A DNA stretch of 64,000 nt from Candidatus Muiribacterium halophilum (GCA_023228995.1 JALOAD010000012.1:11933-75932), one strand, 5' to 3'; counted from the stretch's first letter, positions 54,231-63,921 are shown. The notes: generated from the sequence alone by a model not told the origin. A program made the numbers and translations.

Positions 54231-56273
54231 ATGCACGAGAAATTAAAACAATCCAAAAATAAAGTTCTTGTAATTGATGATGAAAAGGTTATTAGAGAGA
54301 ATATTAGAGCTTTTCTTGAAGATATGGATTATGATGTTAATGAAGCACAAAATGGTAAAATAGGTATTGATTTATTTGAAAAATATAATCCTGATATTGT
54401 TATTGTTGATCTTAGAATGCCTGAACTTGGTGGTTTTGAAGTAATAAAATATATTTCAAAGAAAAATAGACAAATTCCTATTATTGTAATATCTGGTACT
54501 GGTTTGCTCAAAGATGCTATAGATGCTATAAGGCTTGGTGCATGGGATTATATTACTAAACCTATAGTTGATATGAATGCTGTTTTACATGTTATAAAAA
54601 ATTCTATTGAAAAATCAAGATTGATTATTGAAAATGAACAATATAAAAATAATCTTGAAAATCAAGTTAGGCAAAGGACATTAGAGCTTGAACTTGAAAT
54701 AAAATCTAAAAAAAACACAGAAAGACTTTTAAGAGAATCTGAAGAAATGTTAAGTTCTATTGTTGGAAATATTCCTGGAGCAACATATAGAGCAACAATT
54801 AAACAAGAAAAATTTTATATTGAATTTATAAGTGATGTTGTTTTTTATATAACTGGATATACTAAAGGAGAATTTTTAAATGATAATTCTCTTTTTGAAA
54901 AAGTTTTTACTCGTGAAGAAAAAAAAGGGATTATATCATATAATATTTTAGATGCTATAAAGAATAAACATAGTTTTTTTAATGAATATGAAATAATTAG
55001 AAAAGATAATGTATCGGTGTGGGTATTAGAAAGAGGTCAGGGAGTATATGATAGTAATGGTAAACTTCTTTTTATAGCTGGGTCAATATTTGATGTTACT
55101 AATGAAAAAAAAGCTGAAAGAGATCTTAAAATAGCTTTTGAAAAAATGGAAAAAGCAGATAGATTGAAAACTGAATTTCTTGCAAATATGTCACATGAAA
55201 TTAGAACTCCAATGACTTCTATTATAGGGTTTTCAGATCTTTTAGGTAATACAAAACTTACAGAAGAACAAAAGAATTTTCTTGAGGTGATTAAAAAATC
55301 ATCTTCTCATCTGCTTGTAATTATTAATGATATTATAGATATTGCAAAAATAGAATCTGATCAGATAGAAATTAAAAGAACTCCTGTTGATTTATACGAT
55401 ATTTTAAATGATATTAGACTTATTTTTAATATTAAACAGAAAGAATTAAAAAAACAAATCGAATTTTTAATTAAAGATGTTGAAAAGGGTGAAATAATAT
55501 TTAGCACTGATTTTGTAAGATTAAAACAATTACTTATTAATCTTATATCTAATTCTTTTAAATTTACAGATAAAGGTTTTATTAATGTAAGTTATGAAAT
55601 AAAAACTTCAACTATTAAATTTAGTGTAAAAGATTCAGGTATTGGAATTCCTGAAGAGAAAGGTGAAGAAATCTTTGAAAAATTCACGCAAGCTGATGCT
55701 TCTTTTACAAGGAAACATGGTGGAATTGGGCTTGGTCTTGCTATTTCAAAGAAAATATGCGGTTTTTTGGGTGGTAATTTAAAATTTGAATCAGTTTTAG
55801 GAAAAGGTTCAAATTTTTATTTTGAAATACCTTTTAGAGAAATTAAAACTAAAACTGCTAAAAAAATAGTTAATAAAACGAATTTGAATATTGAAGGAAA
55901 TAATGAAACTATATTAATTGTAGAAGATACAAAAGAAAATATTTTATTTTTAAAAGCTTTTCTTTCTAGAGCAAATTATAATGTTATTTTTGCTCATAAT
56001 GGACTTGAAGCTTTTGATATGTATAGAGCAAGGAAAGACATTACTCTTGTGCTTATGGACATTCAAATGCCTGTTATGGATGGTATGGAAGCAATTAAAA
56101 ACATAAGAGAATATGAAAATATTAATTCTGATATTAATAAACCTGTAATTGCTTTAACAGGTCATGCAATGGCAGGTGATGAGATTAGATTTATTCAAGC
56201 TGGATTTTCTGATTATATATCAAAACCATTTAGAATTAATGAAATATTGAGTAAAATAACAAAATATACTTAA
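54231..56273 (+). CDS. Hybrid sensor histidine kinase with receivers at both ends
   Basis: Domain order: N-terminal receiver (about 10-125, D60 in VDLRMPE), coiled coil (about 145-180), PAS (about 180-300), HisKA with H322 in FLANMSHEIRTPM, HATPase_c (N, G1 DSGIGIPEE, F and G2 boxes), and C-terminal receiver (about 555-680, D610 in LMDIQMPVMDG). No membrane segment is seen, so it is a soluble cytoplasmic phosphorelay protein. GGAGG at 54219-54223 supports the ATG at 54231. Input signal is unknown; the PAS domain shows no clear ligand clue. Confidence 0.93.
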   Translation: MHEKLKQSKNKVLVIDDEKVIRENIRAFLEDMDYDVNEAQNGKIGIDLFEKYNPDIVIVDLRMPELGGFEVIKYISKKNRQIPIIVISGTGLLKDAIDAIRLGAWDYITKPIVDMNAVLHVIKNSIEKSRLIIENEQYKNNLENQVRQRTLELELEIKSKKNTERLLRESEEMLSSIVGNIPGATYRATIKQEKFYIEFISDVVFYITGYTKGEFLNDNSLFEKVFTREEKKGIISYNILDAIKNKHSFFNEYEIIRKDNVSVWVLERGQGVYDSNGKLLFIAGSIFDVTNEKKAERDLKIAFEKMEKADRLKTEFLANMSHEIRTPMTSIIGFSDLLGNTKLTEEQKNFLEVIKKSSSHLLVIINDIIDIAKIESDQIEIKRTPVDLYDILNDIRLIFNIKQKELKKQIEFLIKDVEKGEIIFSTDFVRLKQLLINLISNSFKFTDKGFINVSYEIKTSTIKFSVKDSGIGIPEEKGEEIFEKFTQADASFTRKHGGIGLGLAISKKICGFLGGNLKFESVLGKGSNFYFEIPFREIKTKTAKKIVNKTNLNIEGNNETILIVEDTKENILFLKAFLSRANYNVIFAHNGLEAFDMYRARKDITLVLMDIQMPVMDGMEAIKNIREYENINSDINKPVIALTGHAMAGDEIRFIQAGFSDYISKPFRINEILSKITKYT

Positions 56274-58132
56274 ATTTCAATTATTATTTTAGTTTGCTGC
56301 TTTGAAAGCGGTATTTGTATTATAACAGCATAACATTGCTGAATATTTTCAATTTCCTGATGATTATTTGATACTGTATAAACAGGAGTAAGAATTATTT
56401 TTTGTGCATTATCACAATGAAGTTTTATTTTAATTCCTAAATCTGAATTTAATTCAATTTTATTTGTATTTATTGTTTGTTTTTTATTTCCAAAAATATT
56501 ATGAAAATTTAATTCAATACTTAAAAAGTTTTTTTCAGAAGAGATTATTTGAGTTTTCCAATTGTATTTTACTTTAATAACATTGTTTTCTAGTTTAAAA
56601 GATTTTGATATAAATAAATCTGATACTTTATCATCTATAAAGCATTTTGCATTACATTCTGCTCTTATAATATCAGGGGTTTCGCAATTAGTAATTAAAT
56701 TATAATCTTTTAAAAAAATATCACTTTGATCACCATACATTCTTTTAATATATTTATCACAATCAAGTTCTTCAGATATAATTCTATCTATAAAACTATT
56801 TCTTAGTGAATTATCATAGAAAATCTCATTTTCGTAGTCTTTATGATAAAATTCAGGTTTTCTTGAAAAAGCATTTATAATATTGATAAATTTATGTAGC
56901 AAAGTAATACTACTTAAAGAACCTGCTTTTTTTTCAAATGTTAAAGCAAATTTATTATTTTTTAGTAAAAGAATATCTTCGATTTCAGAAATTCCGTCTG
57001 GCATTTGTTTTTCTGCAAATATATTCCCGAGATTTATTGCATCTCTAAGATGAGGAAGATATATTCCACCAAAAATTCCGTGCCAATAAGCACAACAACA
57101 TTGAGATTTTAATAATTGTTCAAAAACTTCAGAATTATGTTTAAATATTCTACAAAAATATTTATTTTTCTTATAAATAGAATTACTTTCTGGATATTTT
57201 ATAAAGAAATTGAAAAAATTACCTGTATGAAAAATATATGAATATTCCTCAATTGTTTCTTTGGTGAATTTTTTATATAATTCTTTAATGTTGTCTGGAA
57301 ACATTGACCATTTATTCATGCCATCATAAGATGAATATGGAATATATATTTTTTTTGTTTCATTATTATTTTCAATTAATTTTTCTGCATTTATAAAACA
57401 AATTTTATTTTCTTCGCATTGTTTGAAAAAATCATTTATATATTGTTCTTTTTCATAAAGAAATTCATACATTCCAGGCCAATCTCCAAATTTTTCACCA
57501 TCATCAGCATGTATAGAGAATTTATTTTCTTTAATATGTTCAATAATACTTTCTATATCTCTAAATGGAAAATTATATCTTAAAAATTTATTAATAGGTA
57601 TTATTTTAATGCTTGAATCTTTGTATTTATGCAAAAATATTTTTTGAGAATTATTTTTTCCGCCTTTTTTAATAATATCTTCATCAAGAAACACATATTC
57701 ATAATCGTTTTGTGTAAGACAAGGTATAATTTCTGGAACCCATATTCTTTCTGTAAGCCAAAAACCCTTTAATTTAATATTTTCTCCAAAAATTCTTTTT
57801 ATAAGTTCTTTGTATTTTTTTAGTTGAATTAATCTTATATTTTCATCTAATACAGCAAGCAAAGCTTCTGAATATGTACCGCCAAGAAGTTCTATTTGTT
57901 TTTTTTCTATGAGATGTTTAATTTTATCTATATATTCAGGATGATTTTTTTCAAGCCATAATAGAAGAGGTCCTGAAAAATGTATTGTTGTTTTTACATT
58001 AGGAAATTGTGAAATACAGTCTAAAAGGGGTCTATATGATCTTCTAAATGTTGTTTCAATTATATTATCAAAATTTCCAAAAGGCTGATGAAAATGTATT
58101 GCAAAGAGAAATTCTTTATTTGTGTTTTTCAT
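56270..58132 (-). CDS. GH57 family 4-alpha-glucanotransferase/alpha-amylase-like enzyme
   Basis: This fits the GH57 amylase/4-alpha-glucanotransferase group (DUF1925/DUF1926 type C-terminal domains). FAIHFHQPFGNFD (about 10-22) is the first conserved region, GGTYSEALL the second. The putative nucleophile is E128 in FWLTERIWVP, and the acid/base is D211 in IHADDGEKFGDWPG. A large C-terminal beta domain follows (about 390-620). Family members act on starch-like glucan or maltooligosaccharides. No signal peptide is seen, so it is probably cytoplasmic. It overlaps the upstream glycosyltransferase by 17 bases. Confidence 0.88.
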   Translation of the reverse strand: MKNTNKEFLFAIHFHQPFGNFDNIIETTFRRSYRPLLDCISQFPNVKTTIHFSGPLLLWLEKNHPEYIDKIKHLIEKKQIELLGGTYSEALLAVLDENIRLIQLKKYKELIKRIFGENIKLKGFWLTERIWVPEIIPCLTQNDYEYVFLDEDIIKKGGKNNSQKIFLHKYKDSSIKIIPINKFLRYNFPFRDIESIIEHIKENKFSIHADDGEKFGDWPGMYEFLYEKEQYINDFFKQCEENKICFINAEKLIENNNETKKIYIPYSSYDGMNKWSMFPDNIKELYKKFTKETIEEYSYIFHTGNFFNFFIKYPESNSIYKKNKYFCRIFKHNSEVFEQLLKSQCCCAYWHGIFGGIYLPHLRDAINLGNIFAEKQMPDGISEIEDILLLKNNKFALTFEKKAGSLSSITLLHKFINIINAFSRKPEFYHKDYENEIFYDNSLRNSFIDRIISEELDCDKYIKRMYGDQSDIFLKDYNLITNCETPDIIRAECNAKCFIDDKVSDLFISKSFKLENNVIKVKYNWKTQIISSEKNFLSIELNFHNIFGNKKQTINTNKIELNSDLGIKIKLHCDNAQKIILTPVYTVSNNHQEIENIQQCYAVIIQIPLSKQQTKIIIEI

Positions 58133-58946
58133 AATAATACCCCAATTTGTAATGTAGAATCTTAATTATATCTATTGTTATAAAATACAATAATATAGCA
58201 TATTTGTAAAAAATAAAGGATTTTTCTAGACCTTTTAAATAATTATTAAGTTGTTTTTTATATTTTTTAAAAAAACTTTCTGATTTTATATTTGAATTGT
58301 TGATTTTTTTATAAATAAAATTTCCTTGACCATATTTAAAATATGTAGAAAAAATATTATTTAATTTTGTTTTACCATAATGAAGTAGTTTAATTTTTGA
58401 ATCAAAATAAATTTTATATTGCTTATTTACTCTCTCAAAAAAATCAACATCCTCAAATGCAAAAGTGAATTTTTCATTAAATTTGAATTTTTTAGTAATT
58501 TCTTTTTTTAAAATTACATTACATGATGAAGAAAAATCAGAATATGAATTATATCCCCAGAGTTGAAGATTAACATATTTTTTTAAAATGTTTTTTCCAT
58601 TAAAAATAACTTTACCTTTTACACAATCAAGATTTTTATCAATTATATTTTTTTTAATATAAAAAGCCCAATCTTTGTGTACAAAGCAATCATCATCAAT
58701 TAATGCTGCATAATTTGAATTTATATTTAAAAAACCAATATTTCTAGAAAAACCAGGACCTTTTTGTTTATTACTTTCAATTATTTTAATATCTAAATTA
58801 AAGTTATATATAAAAAGTTTTTTATTACTATCATTTATTATTATTACTTCAAAATCTTTAAAAGATTGAATACTAATATGATATAAACAAATATTTAATA
58901 ATTTTGTTCTATCTCTTGTCGGTATTATTATAGAAAATTTAGCCAT
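58116..58946 (-). CDS. Family 2 glycosyltransferase
   Basis: The GT-A fold starts MAKFSIIIPTRDRTKLL, with IDDDCFV as the DXD-type metal and nucleotide-sugar site (about residues 88-95) and FAFEDVDFF near residue 165 as the ED acceptor motif. Near the C terminus a hydrophobic stretch (about 250-268) could anchor it to the membrane. I start at 58946, because an earlier in-frame ATG at 58967 lies beyond the divergent gene start. Sugar and acceptor are unknown. The pairing with GH57 proteins suggests glucan or glycolipid work. Confidence 0.88.
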   Translation of the reverse strand: MAKFSIIIPTRDRTKLLNICLYHISIQSFKDFEVIIINDSNKKLFIYNFNLDIKIIESNKQKGPGFSRNIGFLNINSNYAALIDDDCFVHKDWAFYIKKNIIDKNLDCVKGKVIFNGKNILKKYVNLQLWGYNSYSDFSSSCNVILKKEITKKFKFNEKFTFAFEDVDFFERVNKQYKIYFDSKIKLLHYGKTKLNNIFSTYFKYGQGNFIYKKINNSNIKSESFFKKYKKQLNNYLKGLEKSFIFYKYAILLYFITIDIIKILHYKLGYYYEKHK

Positions 58947-58965
58947 AGTCTGATAATATTCTATC
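58947..58965. promoter_or_regulatory. Divergent promoter region with overlapping -10 boxes
   Basis: Only 19 bases separate the two ATGs. Minus strand: TATTAT (58958-58953) six bases before ATG. Plus strand: GATAAT (58952-58957) eight bases before ATG. The two boxes overlap and no ribosome binding site exists on either side, so both transcripts would be leaderless and compete for polymerase. Confidence 0.55.
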
Positions 58966-60510
58966 ATGAAAAGTATTTTACAGAAAATAAAAGAAGAATT
59001 TTTTTATGAACCGGTTAAATATTTTTTTAAAAAAAATCATAAAAAAAATTCAGAACTTATTATATTTCTTCATTTTAATCAATGTTATAGCGATTTTTTT
59101 GATATAGCTTGGGAAATAAGTTATAAACCACTATTAAATTTAATTGATAAATTCGATAATGTTAAATTTATATTAAATCTTTCGGGAAGTTTTTTAAAAA
59201 ATATAGAAAACAACTATGAAAGAAAAAAATATATTCAAAAAATCATAAATAAATCAAATATAACATTATCAGGTTCGTTCACGACTCAGCATATTTCAGG
59301 TACTATAAATAGTAAAATTGAAGAAAATCTTATTGAAGACGGCAAAAAAAATGATGTTTTTTGGTTGCCGGAACGCTCTTATTCAGAAGAACTTTTAAAA
59401 CTTATAGAAAAAAAAGGTTATCATTTTGTTTTTCTTGAGAATTTTTATAAAAGATTTATTAAACCAATAAAAATAGGAAATCTCAGATTATTTCCAGATG
59501 AAATATATACAAGATATATTATCGATGGATTTTTACTTTCAGGGAGAAATAGTTATAAATTAAAAAATTATATAAAATCAAAAGAATTGACAGTTTATGC
59601 AGAAGATGCTGAAGTTATTGGGTTATGGAGTTATGAAAAAGGTGTTTCACCATATAAAAGTATTAAAAGATTCAAAGGTTTTTTAGAATGGATATCAAAT
59701 AGCAAATCATTAAAAACAATATTTCCTGAAGAATTTCAAAGAGATTTTGAAGAATTAGATAAAAATTCAATTATAAAAAAATATTATGCACAATGGATAG
59801 AAGAGAGTTTTAAAGGAAAGGTAAATCAGTATTATGAGTTGGGGTTTAATGATTTCAAACAATTTCTAAATGGAGATAAAATAAGTTATTTTAGAAAAAA
59901 AATTGAAAATTATTATTTTAGAATAACTCTAAATGAAAAAATCCCAGAATTTTTAAAAAACAAACTTCTTGAAATGTTATGGATTAATGTTTATGAATTT
60001 GGATGTCCGGGTATTGGATTTGAGGATACATATCTTTGGGCTGGAATTTTAAAACTTGAAAAATATATAAAAGTTTTTGAAGAAGGATATTTTTTAGAAT
60101 TTAATCAAGGTATAAAAGCTATAAGAAAGATTAGGAGTTTTGAAATTGCTCAAAGGATTTTTTTTATTGATGAATTTGCTCAAATAATTGCATTTATTGA
60201 TTTAAAAAACAAAAAGTTTTATTCAGGTGAATTTAAAATATATTTGAATTCGATTTTTGATAGTGAATATCCAGCATTGTTTTTTATATCAAATACATAT
60301 TTCAAATTTACAATTGATATTATAAATAATAAAGTTGTATGTAGAAATGAATTTTGTGAAATAAATTATATTTTTGAAGAAGATAATATAATTTATAAAA
60401 TATTCAATAAGTTATCAAAAACAATAAGAGTAAATATTTACAAAAACAATATAAAAGAAATTTCACCGAATTCTTATATAGAAGGAAATATTAATCTTCG
60501 CATGATATAG
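58966..60510 (+). CDS. Divergent GH57-like protein
   Basis: This 514-residue protein is a distant paralogue of the GH57 enzyme at 56270. The equivalents are: IIFLHFNQCYSDFFD for the HxHQPF motif (second His is Asn, HQP is NQC), FWLPERSYS with E136 for the nucleophile region, and VYAEDAEVIGLWS with D214 for the acid/base region. The substrate loop GGTYSEALL is GSFTTQHIS. So the two catalytic carboxylates may survive while other substrate-contact motifs are changed. It may act on a different glucan or be a regulatory pseudoenzyme. Confidence 0.75.
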   Translation: MKSILQKIKEEFFYEPVKYFFKKNHKKNSELIIFLHFNQCYSDFFDIAWEISYKPLLNLIDKFDNVKFILNLSGSFLKNIENNYERKKYIQKIINKSNITLSGSFTTQHISGTINSKIEENLIEDGKKNDVFWLPERSYSEELLKLIEKKGYHFVFLENFYKRFIKPIKIGNLRLFPDEIYTRYIIDGFLLSGRNSYKLKNYIKSKELTVYAEDAEVIGLWSYEKGVSPYKSIKRFKGFLEWISNSKSLKTIFPEEFQRDFEELDKNSIIKKYYAQWIEESFKGKVNQYYELGFNDFKQFLNGDKISYFRKKIENYYFRITLNEKIPEFLKNKLLEMLWINVYEFGCPGIGFEDTYLWAGILKLEKYIKVFEEGYFLEFNQGIKAIRKIRSFEIAQRIFFIDEFAQIIAFIDLKNKKFYSGEFKIYLNSIFDSEYPALFFISNTYFKFTIDIINNKVVCRNEFCEINYIFEEDNIIYKIFNKLSKTIRVNIYKNNIKEISPNSYIEGNINLRMI

Positions 60511-61045
60511 GTTTTTTTGATAGTAAATCAGCATGTAAATCACCATACATGTAAAACATAAGTTTTTGTTGTGTCCTATAATTTCTAACACTATCAGAAT
60601 ATTCATTTTTAATTTTATCAAAATCATAATGTTTTATATTTTTAACATTTATATTAAGATTATATAGAAACTCTGCAATTTTTGCTAATTCATCAGTTGT
60701 TAAATTTATTGCATTAATATAATCAATAAGACAGTTTAAATAACTTTTTTGAATTTGAGTAAGATTTTTTTCATTTTCTTTTTGAAAAGACATAGTTTCT
60801 TGTTTTATATTTAAAATAATCGATTTATTATTTTCAGTAACTTGTTTTAATTCCTGAAAATTTGTTTTAAAACCTAAAGCATTTTTTACAAATCTACAAA
60901 AACCAGTATTTCGCATGATTTTTCTATGAGTTTGAATATAAAATTCAACATAATCATTGGTCTTTTTTGTTAGGGTTTCAATTTTTTCAAAATTACTAAA
61001 TATTTTCTGAAACATCTTTTTCATTCTCTTTTTCACTTTCTTCAT
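60491..61045 (-). CDS. Uncharacterised helical protein with shared GFxxFxKNxLGFK motif
   Basis: I do not recognise the family. It is helical (about 184 residues), with no membrane segment, and a basic N terminus. The motif GFCRFVKNALGFKTNFQEL (about residues 47-65) resembles a motif in the next upstream gene. The start is uncertain: M1 at 61045, or ATGs at 61024 and 61015, of which 61015 gives less overlap. It overlaps the end of the GH57-like gene by 20 bases and the upstream gene by 50 bases. Confidence 0.6.
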   Translation of the reverse strand: MKKVKKRMKKMFQKIFSNFEKIETLTKKTNDYVEFYIQTHRKIMRNTGFCRFVKNALGFKTNFQELKQVTENNKSIILNIKQETMSFQKENEKNLTQIQKSYLNCLIDYINAINLTTDELAKIAEFLYNLNINVKNIKHYDFDKIKNEYSDSVRNYRTQQKLMFYMYGDLHADLLSKKPISCED

Positions 61046-61535
61046 TAATTATTTCAGCATTTTCGGTGTTTTCATCATTTGCATATTTATAAGAATGAAG
61101 TTTTTGAGAAGATTTAAGACCTAAAAGGTTTTTAGTAAAAGCAATAATACCAGATTCTGTTTTTGCCATTTCTTCTTCAGCTTCTTTTAAAGCTTTTACC
61201 CACATAGGACCAAATCCAGGAGCTTTTTCTATTAGAATTGATATTGCTTTGTCATATAAATAAAGAGTTCTAATTTCTTTACGCTCAGGTTTTTGCTGAT
61301 AAGATTGTATTGAAACTCGTAAATTTTCATTTTCTTTTTTTAATTTTTCAATAGTATCTTTCCATACTTTTGTACCTTCAGCAGTTATTTCAAGTTGATT
61401 TCCAAGATGTTCTTTAAGTTTTTTCATTTCACGGGATAATTTAAATTTTTCAATTCTAAAAAAAAACCATGCGATAAAAGCACCACCAAGTGCTGATAAT
61501 ATGCCTATGATAATTGGATTTTGTAAAAGTTCCAT
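60996..61535 (-). CDS. Uncharacterised membrane-anchored coiled-coil protein
   Basis: The 179 residues have one N-terminal membrane segment (about 7-26), then a basic and acidic coiled coil (about 28-90). The motif SGIIAFTKNLLGLKSSQKL (about 133-151) follows, and the C terminus is highly acidic. I find no known family. GGAG lies six bases before the ATG. By gene order it is translated with the following 184-residue protein; a membrane-bound pair is a reasonable inference. Confidence 0.65.
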   Translation of the reverse strand: MELLQNPIIIGILSALGGAFIAWFFFRIEKFKLSREMKKLKEHLGNQLEITAEGTKVWKDTIEKLKKENENLRVSIQSYQQKPERKEIRTLYLYDKAISILIEKAPGFGPMWVKALKEAEEEMAKTESGIIAFTKNLLGLKSSQKLHSYKYANDENTENAEIINEESEKENEKDVSENI

Positions 61536-61717
61536 AAAAACTCCTTTAAATGTTTTTACATTGTATTTTTTCTTTCATTTTTTTCTTCTTAAATGAGTTT
61601 TTCAACAGCTTTTCTAATTAAACGATTTATTATATCATAAACAATTAAAATTGTAATAAAAAAAGTTAATGAATTATAGAGAGTTTTTTAATAAGCATTA
61701 AATTACCTTTTATTGTT

Positions 61718-63433
61718 TTATGCTAAATTTTTGTTATAAAGATTAAAATAAAAACCTTTTAATTCAATAAGATTATAATGATTTCCGCTTTCAATAATTT
61801 TACCTTTATTCATAACAAAAATATTATCAGCATTTCTTACAGTAGAAAGTCTATGAGCAATTATTATTGTAGTTCTACCAATGCTTAGTTTTTCCATTGA
61901 CTCTTGTATAAGAGATTCAGATTCAGTATCAAGTGAAGAAGTAGCTTCGTCAAAAATAAGAATAGAAGGATTTTTTAAAAATACTCTTGCAATAGAAATT
62001 CTTTGTTTTTGTCCACCTGAAAGTCTTACACCTCTTTCGCCAACTTCAGTATCCAGTCCTTCTGGAAGAGATTTAATATAATCCCAAATATTAGCATAAA
62101 TTGCAGCATTTATTACATCTTCTTCTGAAGCATCAGGTTTTCCATAAAGAATATTATTTCTTATAGTATCATCAAATAAAAATACATTTTGTTGAACAAT
62201 ACCTATATTTTCTCTTAAACTATTTTGAGTTATATTTGTTATATCAATGTTATCAATAAGTATTTGACCATATTCAGGTTCATAAAATCTTGGAAGAAGA
62301 GAGACAAGAGTTGATTTTCCAGCACCAGATTCGCCAACAAGAGCGATTTTATCACCATTTTTAATTTCAATATTTATATTTTCTAATATAATTGACTCTG
62401 ATTTTTCATATTTAAAATTTAAATTAGATATTTTAATATGACCTTTTAATGACTTAACATTTATAGCATTTTCTTTATCTTTAATATCAGGGTTTAAATC
62501 TAGTATTTCAGTAAATCTTTCAAAAGAAGCAGAACCATCCTGAAGCTGTTCATAAAAAGCAGTAAGTCTTTCTATTGGTCTTAATATGATGTTTACATAC
62601 ATTATAAAATATAACATAACATCAGCTTGAATTTTTTCAAGAAAAATTAAATATGCAGAAGCTCCGACAATTAATAAATAATAAAGATCTGTAATTAAAT
62701 TCATTCCAGTGAAAAAAGTAGCAATATTTTTATACATATACTGTTTTGCTGACATAAACGACATATTTGAATTTTTAAATTTTTCAATTTCCACATCTTC
62801 ATTTGCATAGGATTTAACTTCTCTAATACCCTGAACAGAGTTCTCAACAGTTGAATTAATATCAGCAATTTCTTTTCTTACTAAAGAAAAACCTTTTTTC
62901 ATTTTGCTACCATTTTTAATACTCCAGAAAAGCATTATAGGTATTGGTATCAAAGCGATAAGAGTTAAAGTTACATTATAATGTAGCATAAACGGAATAG
63001 CACCTAATATAATAAAAACCGAAATTATAAAATCTTCTGGAGCATGATGTGCAACTTCAGAAATTATATTAAGATCATTTGATATTCTTGACATTAAATG
63101 TGCTGTTTTAACTTTATCAAAATAAGAAAAAGAAAGTTTTTGAAGATGATTAAAAAGTTCTTTACGCATATCAGCTTCTACACGAACTCCAAAAACATGA
63201 CCCCAATAGAGTCTAATCCATGTGCCAATTGACTTTACAATGTAAATTGCTAGAATTATTAAAATTACATTGATTATTCCTCTTATGTCTTTTTGTGGTA
63301 TATATTGTCTTAAAAGTTTTGAAGTTAGAAATGGAAATAAAACTGAAAGAAATCCAACAGTTACTGCTGCGATTGTATCAATAATAAATAATTTAATATG
63401 AGGTCTAAAATAACTTAAAAATCTTTTTAACAT
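61718..63433 (-). CDS. ABC exporter, fused membrane and ATPase domains (MsbA/LmrA type)
   Basis: This half-transporter has six membrane segments (about residues 15-300) followed by an ATPase domain. Walker A is GESGAGKST, the signature is LSGGQKQRISIAR, Walker B is ILIFDEATSSLD, and the H loop reads IIAHRLSTV. The 571 residues fit lipid, drug or peptide exporters that work as homodimers. The substrate cannot be read from the sequence. GGAGATTTT precedes the ATG, the same leader as mutS2. No partner half-transporter is seen, so a homodimer is likely. Confidence 0.93.
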   Translation of the reverse strand: MLKRFLSYFRPHIKLFIIDTIAAVTVGFLSVLFPFLTSKLLRQYIPQKDIRGIINVILIILAIYIVKSIGTWIRLYWGHVFGVRVEADMRKELFNHLQKLSFSYFDKVKTAHLMSRISNDLNIISEVAHHAPEDFIISVFIILGAIPFMLHYNVTLTLIALIPIPIMLFWSIKNGSKMKKGFSLVRKEIADINSTVENSVQGIREVKSYANEDVEIEKFKNSNMSFMSAKQYMYKNIATFFTGMNLITDLYYLLIVGASAYLIFLEKIQADVMLYFIMYVNIILRPIERLTAFYEQLQDGSASFERFTEILDLNPDIKDKENAINVKSLKGHIKISNLNFKYEKSESIILENINIEIKNGDKIALVGESGAGKSTLVSLLPRFYEPEYGQILIDNIDITNITQNSLRENIGIVQQNVFLFDDTIRNNILYGKPDASEEDVINAAIYANIWDYIKSLPEGLDTEVGERGVRLSGGQKQRISIARVFLKNPSILIFDEATSSLDTESESLIQESMEKLSIGRTTIIIAHRLSTVRNADNIFVMNKGKIIESGNHYNLIELKGFYFNLYNKNLA

Positions 63434-63497
63434 AAAATCTCCATTTTTTTTTCATATTATCATAAAAATTCTAAATAATGTAAAACAAAACTTTTTT

Positions 63498-63525
63498 ACC
63501 ACAGATATCACTGATATACACGGAT
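63498..63525 (+). repeat. ACCACAGAT-type short repeat
   Basis: ACCACAGATATCACTGATATACACGGAT resembles the ACCACAGATTACACAGATTTACACGGAT sequences scattered in many bacterial genomes. The rest of 63434-63680 shows no gene. Confidence 0.5.
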
Positions 63526-63681
63526 AAAACTGAAATTTAAAATTTATGGAAATAATCACCATAAATAAAAAATAAAATTCTTTGATATTTATATAAATAA
63601 ATTTATAACATATCAAATTCATTTATTTCTTTATTTTTAAAGATAATAATATTTAATTTTCTAAAAGCATGAAGGAATTTC

Positions 63682-63765
63682 TATAAACAAAAGCAAAAAA
63701 AAAATCTACTCGGTAACTTGAGTGAACGTTGCGAAGCATATAATATACGGATGTATTATAAGTGA
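63682..63765 (+). repeat. Dispersed hairpin repeat, plus-strand copy A
   Basis: TATAAACAAAAGCAAAAAAAAA, then TCTACTCGGTAACTTGAGTG, then AACGTTGCGAAGCATATAATATACGG. The same order appears again at 63922-64000 and inverted at 42655-42745. Confidence 0.85.
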
Positions 63766-63808
63766 AGGAAGGTAAAGAGATATTTTATATGGATGTAAAA
63801 TATTGAAT

Positions 63809-63897
63809 GGTACCGAATGATTATTTTTTTGCGTTAGTGTAATGATAAAAAAATATGTCTGACAGCAATTATGAGAACTCGTTAGAAATTTTTCAAA
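63809..63897 (-). repeat. Inverted copies of two dispersed modules
   Basis: TACCGAATGATTATTTTTTTGCGTTAGTG is the complement of the module at about 42465-42500. AAATATGTCTGACAGCAATT is the complement of the GCTGTCAGACATATTT module at 14549-14604. Confidence 0.8.
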
Positions 63898-63921
63898 TTA
63901 TATTAAATCATTAAGGAGTTT

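Noticed and set aside
54329-54511. Short minus-strand open frame inside the hybrid kinase
   Set aside because: It lies opposite a well-supported receiver domain and shows no family similarity.
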